64,000 nucleotides of DNA from Sanguibacter inulinus. Lineage in GTDB: Bacteria; Actinomycetota; Actinomycetes; Actinomycetales; Cellulomonadaceae. Every line of letters starts with the position of its first letter. Position 1 is the first letter of the stretch. Below, in pieces: positions 44,193-52,968 of this stretch. Position numbers and translations under genes: made by a program. The notes beneath the pieces were generated by a model. That model saw only the letters and a list, made by a program, of their open reading frames with translations, ran no database searches and had not been told where the DNA came from. Location of the stretch: the NCBI RefSeq assembly GCF_013415325.1, contig NZ_JACBYE010000016.1:1-64000 (forward strand), in the 5' to 3' direction.

Positions 44193-46318
44193 TGCTGCTC
44201 TGCTCCGATCACGAGGGCTGTCGACCGGCGGCCTGAGGGCAGCACGACGACCTCGACACCGGGCACGAGGTGCTCGGCGCGGGAGACGAGGTCGTCGACC
44301 ACCTGCCCGGGGACGAGGTCCCCGACGAGGACGGTGAGGACGGTCAGGGCTGGCGAGGACGCGACGTCGGTCGCGCGGTCCGTCGCAACCGGGGCACGGT
44401 CAGGACCGGTGGCTGCCCCACCAGCAGCAGGGCCAGGTGCTGCGGAGGCGCTGAGGAGCCTGTCGATCCCGTCGAGCACCCCCGTGGGCCGCGAGGCGTC
44501 GAGCCGGACGGCCCGGACAGCGCCGACGGCGTCGACGACGGGGGCGAGCGCCGCAGCCAGGTCGGCCGACGGTGCTGTGGTGCCGACGACCCAGGCGGAC
44601 AGGGCGGCCACCACGTGCAGGTCGCTCGTCGAGTCGACCACGGTCGTCTGCGGGTGCGAGAGATCGGCCAGGGTGCGGGCCACGGCCAGGGTCTGCTCGT
44701 CGGCCGGCAGCACGACGACGTGCTCGGCGTCGGTCTCGTGCACGGCCCTCAGGAGGTCCGAGCGCTCGATCTCGCCGTCGCCGCGCAGCACCACGACGGC
44801 CCCCGACCGGGCGAGGTCCATGACCAGTCCCGGCGAGGCCGTGCACGCCACGACACCCACGGGCGCGGAGGCCCCAGCGGCACGGGTCGAGACGGCGGAG
44901 ACCTGGTGGGACAGGCAGCGGACGACGACCGGGCCGACGTCCCAGCGCTCCAGCACACGGAGGGCCTCGAGGGGATGGTCGGTGTGGACGTGGACCTGCC
45001 AGAGGCCGTGGAGGTCCCCGGACACGTCCGCGACCTCGTGGTCTGCGCCGCCGACCACGACGACAGAGTCTCCGACCTGCTGGAGCCCGGACCGCAGCGC
45101 CGGGGCCACAGCGGCGAGCGCGTCGGAGACGTCGAGACCGTCGATGCCGTCGGAGACGCCGAGGCTGTCGACACTGCCGGATGGGCGCTCGAGAGCAGCT
45201 GCCGCACCCTCAGGGTCTCCGGAGGCCTGCGTCGGCGTACGTCGCACAGCGTGACGGACGACGCACATGAGCTCGAACTCGCCGTCGACGGCGTGGTGCT
45301 CGCCGTGGTTCGTGTGGTTGCTCTTGATCTCCCGGTTCCCGTGGCCCACGCACTCACCGGGGCGGCCGTCGCGCTCGTGGTCGTCAGGAGACGTCCGGGA
45401 TCCGTGGAGGTCGTCGCCCCCGGGTGGTCGAGCGCCCGTGTCGCTGCCCGTGCCGGCTGAGGTCCCTGACCCCGCCGGGGCGTCGGCGACGGCCAGAGAG
45501 TCCATGAGCACGATCGTGCCGTGCCCCACCGACACGCGGTCGGCCGCGCTCTCCAGGTCCGGACCGAGAGCTGCGGCGAGGGCGTCGAGGAGGAGCACGA
45601 AGCCGTAGGCCCCGGCGTCGAGCACCCCGGCCGCGCGCAGGACGTCCAGCTCGTCGACGCTCCGACGGAGCGCCTGCGACGCCCCAGTACGTGCGCTCTC
45701 GACGGTCTGGACGAGGTCTCCACCACCCGCAGCCGCCTCGAGGGCCGCGTCCGCCGCACCGCGCGCCGCAGTGAGCATGGTGCCCGGGCGAGGGTCGACC
45801 ACAGCCGCGACAGCGCGTCGCGCCCCGCGGTCGATCGCGCGGGCCAGACGGGTCGCGTCGGTCACCGTGCCCGCCGACCCGGTGCTGGACGGCGCCGCCC
45901 CGGCAAGACCACGGAGGAACTCGCTCAAGATCACACCAGAGCTGCCCCGCGCGCCCACGAGAGCACCCCGGGCGAAGGCGTGCAGGACCCGGTCTGCTGA
46001 CGGCGCGTCCGACGCGGCCGAGGCGACTGCTGCGTCGCGAGCCGCACGGAGGGTGGCGGCGAGGTTGGTCCCGGTGTCGGCGTCGGGCACGGGGAAGACG
46101 TTGGCCCGGTCGAGCACGGGACGAGCACGTTCGAGGACCTCGGCTGCCCCGTCCGCCCACCGCAGCACGACCTCGAGACCGACGACGTCACCTGGACGGT
46201 CTGAGCCCAGAGGGGCGACCGGCCCAGCAGGGCCGTCGTCGCCAGCGGGGTCGCGAGGGCTGGCGCCGTCGTCGGCGGGGTCGCGGAGCTCGTCAGCACC
46301 ACTGCCTCTCGTGCCCAC
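44189..46318 (-). CDS. DAK2/DegV-type kinase (FakA-like)
   Basis: 709 residues. The DAK2 kinase domain has VLDRANVFPVPDADTGTNLAATL, GARGSSGVILSEFLRGL, and MLTAARGAADAALEAAAGGGDL, LDAGAYGFVLLLDALAAAL. A middle domain begins DGEFELMCVV after a His-rich stretch (SNHTNHGEHHAVDGE), and the C-terminal part is DegV-like. Firmicute homologues (FakA) phosphorylate fatty acids bound to FakB. It is upstream of and coupled to recG, as in mycobacteria. The GTG at 46318 has GGAGAGGG upstream. No fakB is in the window, so the substrate is open. Confidence 0.87.
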   Translation of the reverse strand: MGTRGSGADELRDPADDGASPRDPAGDDGPAGPVAPLGSDRPGDVVGLEVVLRWADGAAEVLERARPVLDRANVFPVPDADTGTNLAATLRAARDAAVASAASDAPSADRVLHAFARGALVGARGSSGVILSEFLRGLAGAAPSSTGSAGTVTDATRLARAIDRGARRAVAAVVDPRPGTMLTAARGAADAALEAAAGGGDLVQTVESARTGASQALRRSVDELDVLRAAGVLDAGAYGFVLLLDALAAALGPDLESAADRVSVGHGTIVLMDSLAVADAPAGSGTSAGTGSDTGARPPGGDDLHGSRTSPDDHERDGRPGECVGHGNREIKSNHTNHGEHHAVDGEFELMCVVRHAVRRTPTQASGDPEGAAAALERPSGSVDSLGVSDGIDGLDVSDALAAVAPALRSGLQQVGDSVVVVGGADHEVADVSGDLHGLWQVHVHTDHPLEALRVLERWDVGPVVVRCLSHQVSAVSTRAAGASAPVGVVACTASPGLVMDLARSGAVVVLRGDGEIERSDLLRAVHETDAEHVVVLPADEQTLAVARTLADLSHPQTTVVDSTSDLHVVAALSAWVVGTTAPSADLAAALAPVVDAVGAVRAVRLDASRPTGVLDGIDRLLSASAAPGPAAGGAATGPDRAPVATDRATDVASSPALTVLTVLVGDLVPGQVVDDLVSRAEHLVPGVEVVVLPSGRRSTALVIGAEQQ

Positions 46319-46474
46319 GCCCTCTCCCCTCTCGACCGTCCGACGTCATATGATGGCGCACATCGTCTCGTGCCACACAGGCCGGGACCTCAGGGACCGG
46401 CTCTCGCAGCCGATCCCGGCAGAGCACGCGGGAACCCCCTGGGAGCCGTGCGTGCTCCTGCGTCCGCAGGCAAT

Positions 46475-46504
46475 TTGGGTAGCGCGTCGAGGATCGGCTA
46501 CTCT
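46475..46504 (+). promoter_or_regulatory. Candidate promoter of rpmB
   Basis: TTGGGT (46475-46480), 18-bp spacer, TACTCT (46499-46504), about 150 bp before rpmB. The rest of the 339-bp divergent gap between the DAK2 gene and rpmB holds nothing else I recognise. Confidence 0.5.
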
Positions 46505-46657
46505 ATCGAGGTTGCCCGCACACACCAGGGCATGCGCGAACCGCGACACCACCCTCCCGCAGACCTCTCGAGGCCTCGGCGCGGGTTCACTGCGGCTCCG
46601 CATCCACAGACCATTGAAGTCGCCGCACAGCGGCGTGCATGACGATCAGGAGAGACC

Positions 46658-46849
46658 GTGGCTGCCAACTGCGACGTCTGCGCAAAGAGCCCGAGCTTCG
46701 GGCACAGCATCTCGCACTCGCACGTGCGCACGAAGCGCCGCTGGAACCCGAACATCCAGCGTGTTCGCGCAATCGTCAACGGCGCTCCCAAGCGCCTCAA
46801 CGTGTGCACCTCTTGCCTCAAGGCAGGCAAGGTCACGCGTCACATCTGA
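46658..46849 (+). CDS. rpmB: 50S ribosomal protein L28
   Basis: 63 residues from a GTG: AANCDVCAKSPSFGHSISHSHVRTKRRWNPNIQRVR, then NVCTSCLKAGKVTRHI. Four cysteines (CDVC and CTSC) form a zinc site, so this is the zinc-dependent C-plus form. AGGAGAGACC lies just upstream as ribosome binding site. Divergent from DAK2-recG as in other actinobacteria. Confidence 0.97.
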   Translation: MAANCDVCAKSPSFGHSISHSHVRTKRRWNPNIQRVRAIVNGAPKRLNVCTSCLKAGKVTRHI

Positions 46850-46875
46850 GACTCCCCTCGCGGAAGTTCTCTCGC

Positions 46876-46907
46876 ACAGCCCGTCGGACCTCGGTCCGGC
46901 GGGCTGT
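46876..46907 (+). terminator. Terminator of rpmB
   Basis: 15-bp stem (46876-46890 and 46893-46907) with one G-U pair and a 2-nt loop, 26 bp after the rpmB stop. Confidence 0.8.
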
Positions 46908-46966
46908 CGGTGTTGGACCGCCGAAACCCTTGGCCCTGACGCAGGTGACGTGCGACCCTGGCTGGC

Positions 46967-47482
46967 ATGGACATCGAGCGTGACGACCTGACCATCCGTC
47001 CGGCCACAGCGGCCGACGCCCCGGCGATCGCCCGCATCCACGTCGCCTCCTGGCGCGAGGCCTACGCGGGGATCGTCCCGACCGCCTATCTCGAAGGCCT
47101 CGACGTCGACGCCCGAGAGCAGTGGTGGGTCGAGCTCCTCGACAGACCCGCGGGTCGGACCCTGGTCTCCGTCCTCGACCAGAGGACCGTGGGCTTCGCG
47201 CACCTGGGGCCCGCGAGCGACGAGGACGCCGAGCCGGGCGACCTCCAGCTCTACTCGATCTACCTCGACCCCGAGACCTGGGGGCGTGGCGTCGCGCGCG
47301 ACCTCCTGCGAGCGGTCCTCGACGGGGTCCCCGCGGACTCCGACGTCACCCTGTGGGTCCTCGCCGACAACGAACGGGCCCGTCGCTTCTACAGGCGCCA
47401 CGGCTTCGAGCCGGACGGGGTCGAGAAGATCGAGGAGATCGGCGGCGCCCCGCTCACCGAGGTGCGCTACCGCCGGCGCTGA
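46967..47482 (+). CDS. GNAT family N-acetyltransferase
   Basis: 171 residues, a single GNAT domain. LTIRPATAADAPAIARIHVASWREAYAGIVP at the start, motif A LYSIYLDPETWGRGVARDLLRAVLD, motif B LWVLADNERARRFYRRHGFEPDG. The SWREAY opening is common in a broad group of actinobacterial acetyltransferases of unknown target. It stands alone and converges on thiL. A weak GACCCT hexamer sits 7 nt before the ATG. Confidence 0.9.
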   Translation: MDIERDDLTIRPATAADAPAIARIHVASWREAYAGIVPTAYLEGLDVDAREQWWVELLDRPAGRTLVSVLDQRTVGFAHLGPASDEDAEPGDLQLYSIYLDPETWGRGVARDLLRAVLDGVPADSDVTLWVLADNERARRFYRRHGFEPDGVEKIEEIGGAPLTEVRYRRR

Positions 47483-47575
47483 CAGCCCGACGACCGACGC
47501 CTCGGCCTGCACTCTCGAGGCACGACGCGCCCCGCCTCTCAGGTCTCCGGATCTCCAGGTCAGGATTCCTGCGGG

Positions 47576-48577
47576 TCAGTCTCGCGGGTGCCCGTGCCCC
47601 GCGAAGTGGTCCCAGCCCTCGTCGCCCTCGGGCGCGGTTCCCTGCACGGTGACAGACGGTGACCGGTCGGCTGTCGCAGCCACGACCCGGCCGATCAGCC
47701 GGAACTCTGAGGGCAGCTCGGCATCAGGCGGGAAGGTCGCGAGCAGCCCGTGGTCTTCTCCGCCTGTCAGGACCCAGCGCGACGGGTCCACGTCGAGCAC
47801 GCGGCCGGCCTGCGCCAGGGCGGCGAGGTCGAACTCCAGGGCGCGCGACGGTGCGTCGAGGTCGAGGACGACCCCGCTGGCCCGGGCGATCCGTCCGCCG
47901 TCGCGCAGGAGCCCGTCCGAGACGTCGAGCATGGCGGTCGCCCCCGCGAGACGGGCTCGGGTCCCCGATCCGATCGGTGGGTCGGGGCGCAGGTAGGCGG
48001 CGACGAGGTCGGGGTAGGCGGCGGTCTCCTCGGCGTCCGTCAGCAGGTCCAGCCCGGCGGCGGACCGCCCGAGGACCCCAGCGTGCGCGACGACGTCGCC
48101 CGGCCGTGCACCGGACCGCAGCACAGGGTCCCCACCGTCGAGGTCGCCGTGGACCGTCACGGCGACGACGATCGCGTCGCCGCTCGACAGGTCTCCCCCG
48201 ACGACGCCCGCGCCGTAGGGGGCGCACGCCTCGGCGAGCCCGCGCGCGAGGTCGAGCACCCACTGCACCTCTTCGGTGCGGGGCAGCACGAGCGAGACCA
48301 CCAGGGAGGTGGGCCGGGCGCCCATCGCGGCGATGTCGGCGAGGTTCTGCACGGCGGCGCGCCACCCGACGTCGTAGCCCGTCGACCAGTCACGGATGAA
48401 GTGGCGGTCCTGGACGAGGACGTCCGTCGAGACGACGAAGCGTCCGTCAGGTGCGGAGATCACCGCAGCGTCGTCGCCGGGGCCCACCAGGGTCGCGGCG
48501 GTCGCGGGCAGCAGAGGGAAGATCCGCGCGAGCAGCTGCTCCTCGGCCAGGTCGCAGACACGCTCAGAATCACTCAC
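47576..48577 (-). CDS. thiL: Thiamine-monophosphate kinase ThiL
   Basis: 333 residues. Phosphorylates thiamine monophosphate to the active diphosphate. Motifs: TLVGPGDDAAVISAPDGRFVVSTDVLVQDRHF near the N-terminus, NLADIAAMGARP, GVVGGDLSSGDAIVV, AMLDVSDGLLRDGGRIA and WVLTGGEDHGLLATF. Active-site aspartates are all present. GTG at 48577 has TAGGGT 6 nt upstream, predicting a leaderless mRNA. Confidence 0.96.
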   Translation of the reverse strand: MSDSERVCDLAEEQLLARIFPLLPATAATLVGPGDDAAVISAPDGRFVVSTDVLVQDRHFIRDWSTGYDVGWRAAVQNLADIAAMGARPTSLVVSLVLPRTEEVQWVLDLARGLAEACAPYGAGVVGGDLSSGDAIVVAVTVHGDLDGGDPVLRSGARPGDVVAHAGVLGRSAAGLDLLTDAEETAAYPDLVAAYLRPDPPIGSGTRARLAGATAMLDVSDGLLRDGGRIARASGVVLDLDAPSRALEFDLAALAQAGRVLDVDPSRWVLTGGEDHGLLATFPPDAELPSEFRLIGRVVAATADRSPSVTVQGTAPEGDEGWDHFAGHGHPRD

Positions 48578-48583
48578 GCGGCC

Positions 48584-48635
48584 ACCCTAGCCCAGGCCGG
48601 CTCCCGGGCTGACGTCCAGGCAGCGGCACTAGAGT
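48584..48635. promoter_or_regulatory. Divergent leaderless promoters, thiL and DUF3515 gene
   Basis: TAGGGT (minus strand, 48584-48589) ends 6 nt before the thiL GTG; TAGAGT (plus strand, 48630-48635) ends 6 nt before the GTG at 48642. The two start codons are 64 bp apart. Confidence 0.6.
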
Positions 48636-48641
48636 GTCGGG

Positions 48642-49211
48642 GTGCTCACGAGTCTCCGCCACCGCCTCTCCGGCCTGCCAAGCCCCTCACCCGCGCCTCT
48701 GACGCCTGTGGTCCGCCGCCCGTCGGCGCGAGCAGCCCGGCGCACGGTCGCGGCGTCGCTGGGCGTGGTCGCCGTGACGGTAGGCCTGACCGCCTGCACC
48801 CCGACGATCAACGTCCCCGCAGGCGTCGACGCCGCGGAGCCGATCTGCGCGACCGTCGTGCTCATGCTCCCTGACGAGGTCGGTGGCCAGAGCAAGGTGC
48901 GGGCGTCGAGCCAGGCGACGGCGGCGTGGGGCGAGCCCGGACGCGCGATCACGCTGCGCTGCGGCGTCGAGCCGCCGGCCCCGACCACGCAGGACTGCCA
49001 GTCGGTCGACCCCGGCATCCCCGGGCTCGGCACCTTCGACTGGATCACCACCCAGGACGACAACGGCTGGACCTTCACCACCTACGGCCGCGAGCCCGCA
49101 GTCTCCGTCCAGGTGCCCACAGAGCTCGGCGGCAGCCAGCCGACCGCGTCGCTCATCGACGTCGCCCGAGCCGTCTCCGAGATCCCCACCACCTCCCACG
49201 CCTGCCGCTGA
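48642..49211 (+). CDS. DUF3515 lipoprotein
   Basis: 189 residues. A basic N-terminus, then a hydrophobic segment ending in the lipobox LTAC (Cys 52), so probably a surface lipoprotein. DUF3515 features: NVPAGVDAAEPICATVVLMLPDEVGGQ, WGEPGRAITLRCGVEPPAPTTQDCQSVD, FTTYGREPAVSVQVP. Two cysteine pairs may be disulphides. The position beside thiL and ddl is conserved in actinobacteria (Rv2980 in M. tuberculosis). No function known. Confidence 0.9.
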   Translation: MLTSLRHRLSGLPSPSPAPLTPVVRRPSARAARRTVAASLGVVAVTVGLTACTPTINVPAGVDAAEPICATVVLMLPDEVGGQSKVRASSQATAAWGEPGRAITLRCGVEPPAPTTQDCQSVDPGIPGLGTFDWITTQDDNGWTFTTYGREPAVSVQVPTELGGSQPTASLIDVARAVSEIPTTSHACR

Positions 49212-49233
49212 CCCCCGCCCGACAAGCGGCAGC

Positions 49234-49299
49234 GAGATCGTGATTTCGGAGCGAGATCGACCCTTGCAGGTCACGATCTCGCTCCGAAGTCACGATCTC
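49234..49299. repeat. 26-bp-arm palindromic hairpin element
   Basis: Arms 49234-49259 and 49274-49299 pair over 26 bp with one mismatch, around a 14-nt loop. The element carries four copies of CGAGATCG or its complement, so each arm is itself built from short repeats. It lies between the convergent DUF3515 and ddl genes, where it can terminate both; the built-in symmetry also resembles REP-like elements. Confidence 0.85.
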
Positions 49300-49319
49300 G
49301 ACAGTCGGCCGACCACCCC

Positions 49320-49386
49320 GGCCGTCGGTCAGCAGACAGGCTGCCGGTCTGCACACAGCAGGCCGTCGGTCAGCACACAGGCGGCC
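49320..49386. repeat. Pair of 26-bp direct repeats
   Basis: Copies at 49320-49345 and 49361-49386 share GGCCGTCGGTCAGCA and an ACAGGC core with two mismatches, separated by 15 bp. They sit between the hairpin element and the ddl stop. Confidence 0.8.
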
Positions 49387-49398
49387 GACCGCTGACAG

Positions 49399-50583
49399 TC
49401 AGCGCAGGCCGGTCTCGCGCTCGAGGGCGAGCTCGACGAGCTCGGTGATGAGGTCCGCGTAGCCGATCCCGCTCTTCTCCCACATCCGCGGGTACATCGA
49501 GAAGGGCGTGAAGCCGGGCATCGTGTTGATCTCGTTGACGATGACCTCGCCGGCCTCCGTGACGAACACGTCGACCCTAGACAGCCCCTCACCGGACACC
49601 GCCTCGAAGGTGCGGATCGCGACGTCCTGGACCTGGGCCACGAGCTCAGGGCTGAGGTCCGCCGGGCAGCTGAGCTCGACGCTCTGCTCGCTGAGGTACT
49701 TGGCCTCGAAGTCGTAGAAGGCGTGAGCCTCGTCGGTCACCTGGATCTCACCGGGCAGCGAGGCGCGGGCACGCTCGCCGCGGCGTCCACCGAGGACGGC
49801 GCACTCGATCTCGCGGCCGACGATCCCGGCCTCGACGATCACCTTCGGGTCGTGCCGACACGCCTCCGCGACGGCCGCAGGCAGGTCGGCGAGGTCGTCG
49901 ACCTTGCTGATGCCCAGGCTCGACCCGGCACGGGCAGGCTTGACGAAGACCGGCAGCCCGAGGTCTGCGACTCGGGCTGTCGCACCCTGCTCGTCACGGT
50001 CCCACTCACCCGGTGCGATCACCGTGTACGGCCCGACGGGAAGCCCCTGCCCGGCGAGCACGAGCTTCATGAAGTGCTTGTCCATGCCGACGGCCGAGGC
50101 GAGGACGCCTGCACCGACGTAGCGGACGTCGGCGAGCTCGAGCATGCCCTGGAGGGTGCCGTCCTCGCCGAAGGGCCCGTGCAGCAGCGGGAAGACGACG
50201 TCGACGTCTCCGAGGATGCGTGGCATCTCACCGGCCTCGAGGACGCGCAGGGCGTTCTGCCCCACGGCGAGCGGCAGCAGCACCTCGGTGCCCGTCGCGT
50301 CGACCTCGGGCAGACGGCCCTCGGTGATGGCCCAGCGGTCGGGGTCGTCCTCGACGAGCACCCACTGACCGGTGCGCGTGATGCCGACCGGGACCACGTC
50401 GAAACGGTCGCGGTCGATCGCCCGCATGACGCCGGCAGCTGTCGCGCACGAGATGACGTGCTCTCCGGAGCGTCCGCCGAAGAGCAGGACCACGCGAGGG
50501 CGGCCGACGGTCTCGCCGGGTGCGACCGGGGCCACCGCGCCGAGAGCAGGGGTGGGAGTCTGGGATTCTGAGACTGTAGCCAT
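49399..50583 (-). CDS. ddl: D-alanine--D-alanine ligase
   Basis: 394 residues. ATP-grasp enzyme joining two D-alanines for peptidoglycan. Signatures RVVLLFGGRSGEHVISCATAAGVMRAID, PLLHGPFGEDGTLQG, GLPVFVKPARAGSSLGISKV, and VNEINTMPGFTPFSMYPRMWE. Starts at the ATG at 50583; the frame extends further into the divergent neighbour without support. TAAAGT lies 8 nt upstream, a near-leaderless promoter. Confidence 0.95.
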   Translation of the reverse strand: MATVSESQTPTPALGAVAPVAPGETVGRPRVVLLFGGRSGEHVISCATAAGVMRAIDRDRFDVVPVGITRTGQWVLVEDDPDRWAITEGRLPEVDATGTEVLLPLAVGQNALRVLEAGEMPRILGDVDVVFPLLHGPFGEDGTLQGMLELADVRYVGAGVLASAVGMDKHFMKLVLAGQGLPVGPYTVIAPGEWDRDEQGATARVADLGLPVFVKPARAGSSLGISKVDDLADLPAAVAEACRHDPKVIVEAGIVGREIECAVLGGRRGERARASLPGEIQVTDEAHAFYDFEAKYLSEQSVELSCPADLSPELVAQVQDVAIRTFEAVSGEGLSRVDVFVTEAGEVIVNEINTMPGFTPFSMYPRMWEKSGIGYADLITELVELALERETGLR

Positions 50584-50591
50584 CGCGTGCG

Positions 50592-50618
50592 ACTTTACCG
50601 GAGGTGACGGCTTAGTCT
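50592..50618. promoter_or_regulatory. Divergent near-leaderless promoters, ddl and trans-sulfuration gene
   Basis: TAAAGT (minus strand, 50592-50597) lies 8 nt before the ddl ATG; TAGTCT (plus strand, 50613-50618) lies 7 nt before the ATG at 50626. The whole shared region is 42 bp. Confidence 0.5.
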
Positions 50619-50625
50619 CGGACGC

Positions 50626-51810
50626 ATGGACGACGCGTCGACGACCCCTGAGCCCACCTCTCCCCGCACCGGCCACGGCCCGGTCTCACCCGCGACGGTC
50701 GCCGTCACGGCCGGGCGCCCGCCCCGGGTCCAGGGCGGGCCCGTCAACCCCCCTGTCGTGCTGTCCTCGACCTACGTCTCGGCCGGCGTCCCCTCCCCCG
50801 AGGACAAGCTCTACACCCGGTCCGGCACCGAGACCTGGGAGCCCTTCGAGGACGCTCTCGCCCAGCTCGAGGGGGCCACGCAGAGCGGTGTGGTCTTCGC
50901 CTCCGGCATGGCGGCGATCGCCTCGGTCCTCGCGATGGTCCCGGACGGCGGCACGGTCGTCGTCCCGCAGCACGCGTACCAGGTGACCCTCGGGTTTGTC
51001 GACGACATGGCGCAGCGGCACAGGGTCACGGTCCGTCGGGTCGACATCGCGGACACCGAGGCATCGGCCGCTGCCTTCGCCGGGGCCGACCTCGTGTGGA
51101 TCGAGTCTCCGACCAACCCCATGCTCGAGGTCGCCGACCTGCCGGTCCTCGTCGACGCGGCCCACCGCGCCGGGGCTCTCGTCGCGGTCGACAACACCTT
51201 CGCGACGCCGCTGGTCCAGCGGCCGCTCGAGTCTGGCGCCGATCTCGTGGTGCACTCGGTGACCAAGTACCTCGCCGGACACTCCGACGTGGTCCTCGGG
51301 GCCGTCGTCACCAGCTCGGAGCACCTGGAGCGCTCGGTGCGTGCCTACCGCACGCTGCACGGTGCGATCGCCGGCCCGTGGGAGGTGTGGCTCGCGCTGC
51401 GCGGCATGCGCACCCTCGCGCTGCGGGTCGAGCGTGCCCAGGCGAACGCCGCCGAGATCGCCCTGCGCCTCTCCGCGCACCCGGGCGTCGCGCAGGTCCG
51501 GCACCCGTCCCTGCCGGACGACCCGGGCCACGAGGTCGCGACCCGGGTCATGGACGGCTACGGCGCGATCATCGGTCTGCGGCCCGTCGGCGGTATCGAG
51601 GCGGCCGATGCTGTGGTCGACGCCCTCGACCTGTGGGTCCCCGCGACGAGCCTCGGTGGGGTCGAGTCGACCCTCGAGCGTCGCCGCCGCTTCTCGACCG
51701 AGTCCCTGACGGTCCCGGAGGACCTGCTCCGCCTGAGCGTCGGGATCGAAGACGTCGAGGACCTCTGGGCCGACCTGGACCGTGCGCTGCGCCTCGTCAC
51801 CGGAGCCTGA
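50626..51810 (+). CDS. Cys/Met metabolism PLP-dependent enzyme (trans-sulfuration family)
   Basis: 394 residues, fold-type I PLP enzyme. [39 protein letters not shown], the aspartate in [19 protein letters not shown]-lysine in [19 protein letters not shown], and a C-terminal [21 protein letters not shown]. These place it with cystathionine gamma-synthase, cystathionine gamma-lyase and methionine gamma-lyase. Residues that separate the reactions cannot be judged by eye. Not in an operon with other sulfur genes. Confidence 0.88.
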   Translation: MDDASTTPEPTSPRTGHGPVSPATVAVTAGRPPRVQGGPVNPPVVLSSTYVSAGVPSPEDKLYTRSGTETWEPFEDALAQLEGATQSGVVFASGMAAIASVLAMVPDGGTVVVPQHAYQVTLGFVDDMAQRHRVTVRRVDIADTEASAAAFAGADLVWIESPTNPMLEVADLPVLVDAAHRAGALVAVDNTFATPLVQRPLESGADLVVHSVTKYLAGHSDVVLGAVVTSSEHLERSVRAYRTLHGAIAGPWEVWLALRGMRTLALRVERAQANAAEIALRLSAHPGVAQVRHPSLPDDPGHEVATRVMDGYGAIIGLRPVGGIEAADAVVDALDLWVPATSLGGVESTLERRRRFSTESLTVPEDLLRLSVGIEDVEDLWADLDRALRLVTGA

Positions 51811-51957
51811 ACGGCCTCGGCGGCTGGTCCCTGCGGCGGCTGTGCGCGCAGGGCACCAGCCGCGGCTCCTGCTCGGTCACGAGCCTGCCGCCGTCGGAGC
51901 TCAGCCGCCGGGACAGCGTGGTCGGCTACGAGCTGGTGGGTCACGAGCCTGCAGCAG

Positions 51958-52968
51958 TCACGCGTCTCCGCGCACGCCCTCGGAGCGCTGGGGGCGTGCG
52001 AGCAGCCCGCGGGCGATGTCGTCCACGGGCAGACCACCGTGCAGCACCCCGACGACGGCCTCGGTGATCGGCATCTCGACACCGACAGACCGGGCGAGCT
52101 CGAGCACCGAGCGGCACGACTTCACACCCTCGGCGGTCCCGCCCGTCGCGGTGATCGCGTCGTCGAGGGTCATGCCCTGGCCCACGTGCTTGCCGAGCGT
52201 GTGGTTGCGTGACGAGGGTGAGGCGCACGTCGCCATGAGGTCGCCCATCCCGGCGAGCCCGGGGAAGGTCTCCGCGTCGGCTCCGAGCGCGAGGCCCAGG
52301 CGGCTGATCTCGGCGAGGCCACGCGTGATGACCGTCGCCGTGGTGTTGTAGCCGAAGCCGCGGCCCTGGGCCATGCCCACGGCGAGCGCGATGACGTTCT
52401 TGACAGCGCCGCAGAGCTCGACACCGACGACGTCGGCGTTGGTGTACGGCCTGAAGTAGCCGGAGGAGCAGGCCTTCGCGACGAGCGCCGCGGTCTGCGG
52501 GTCGGAGGAGGACACGACCGTCGCCGTCGGCTGACGACGCGCGATCTCGCCTGCGAGGTTGGGCCCAGAGACGACGGCGACCCGGCTGGCGTCGATCGCG
52601 AGGGCCTCGGCGACCACCTCGCTCATGCGACGGTCTGTGCTGAGCTCGACGCCCTTCATGAGGGAGACCGCGACGGCGGTCGGCGGCACGAGGTCGCGCA
52701 GGGGTTCGAGGGTCGCGCGAGCGCTCTGCGACGGGATGGCGACGACCACGAGGTCGACCCCTTCGAGGGCCGCGGCGACGTCTGTCGTCGCGGAGATCGA
52801 CTCGGGCAGCACGACGCCCGGCAGGTACTTCCCGTTGACGTGCTCGGTCGTGATCTGCTGCGCGACGTCGGCGTTGCGGCCCCACAGACGCACCGTGCAG
52901 CCCGCGTCGGCGAGCACCTGCGCGAAGGTGGTCCCCCAGGCACCCGAGCCGAGGACCGCGGCGATCAC
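51958..52968 (-). CDS. gpsA: Glycerol-3-phosphate dehydrogenase [NAD(P)+]
   Basis: 336 residues. Makes sn-glycerol-3-phosphate for phospholipids. Rossmann start AAVLGSGAWGTTFAQVLADAG, KGVELSTDRRMSEVV, VVSGPNLAGEIARRQPTA, GVELCGAVKNVIALAVGMAQG (catalytic lysine), and GLAGMGDLMATCASPSSRNHTLG. Its start overlaps the plsC stop by 4 bp, linking two successive phospholipid steps. Confidence 0.96.
   Translation of the reverse strand: MIAAVLGSGAWGTTFAQVLADAGCTVRLWGRNADVAQQITTEHVNGKYLPGVVLPESISATTDVAAALEGVDLVVVAIPSQSARATLEPLRDLVPPTAVAVSLMKGVELSTDRRMSEVVAEALAIDASRVAVVSGPNLAGEIARRQPTATVVSSSDPQTAALVAKACSSGYFRPYTNADVVGVELCGAVKNVIALAVGMAQGRGFGYNTTATVITRGLAEISRLGLALGADAETFPGLAGMGDLMATCASPSSRNHTLGKHVGQGMTLDDAITATGGTAEGVKSCRSVLELARSVGVEMPITEAVVGVLHGGLPVDDIARGLLARPQRSEGVRGDA

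Noticed and set aside
41325-45254. 1309-codon open frame on the plus strand
   Set aside because: Crosses the antisense of rsmD, recG and the DAK2 gene; no protein family signature.
45240-45420. Frameshift or inserted domain in the DAK2 protein
   Set aside because: The His-rich stretch is followed by DGEFELMCVV, the normal start of the middle domain, so the frame is intact.
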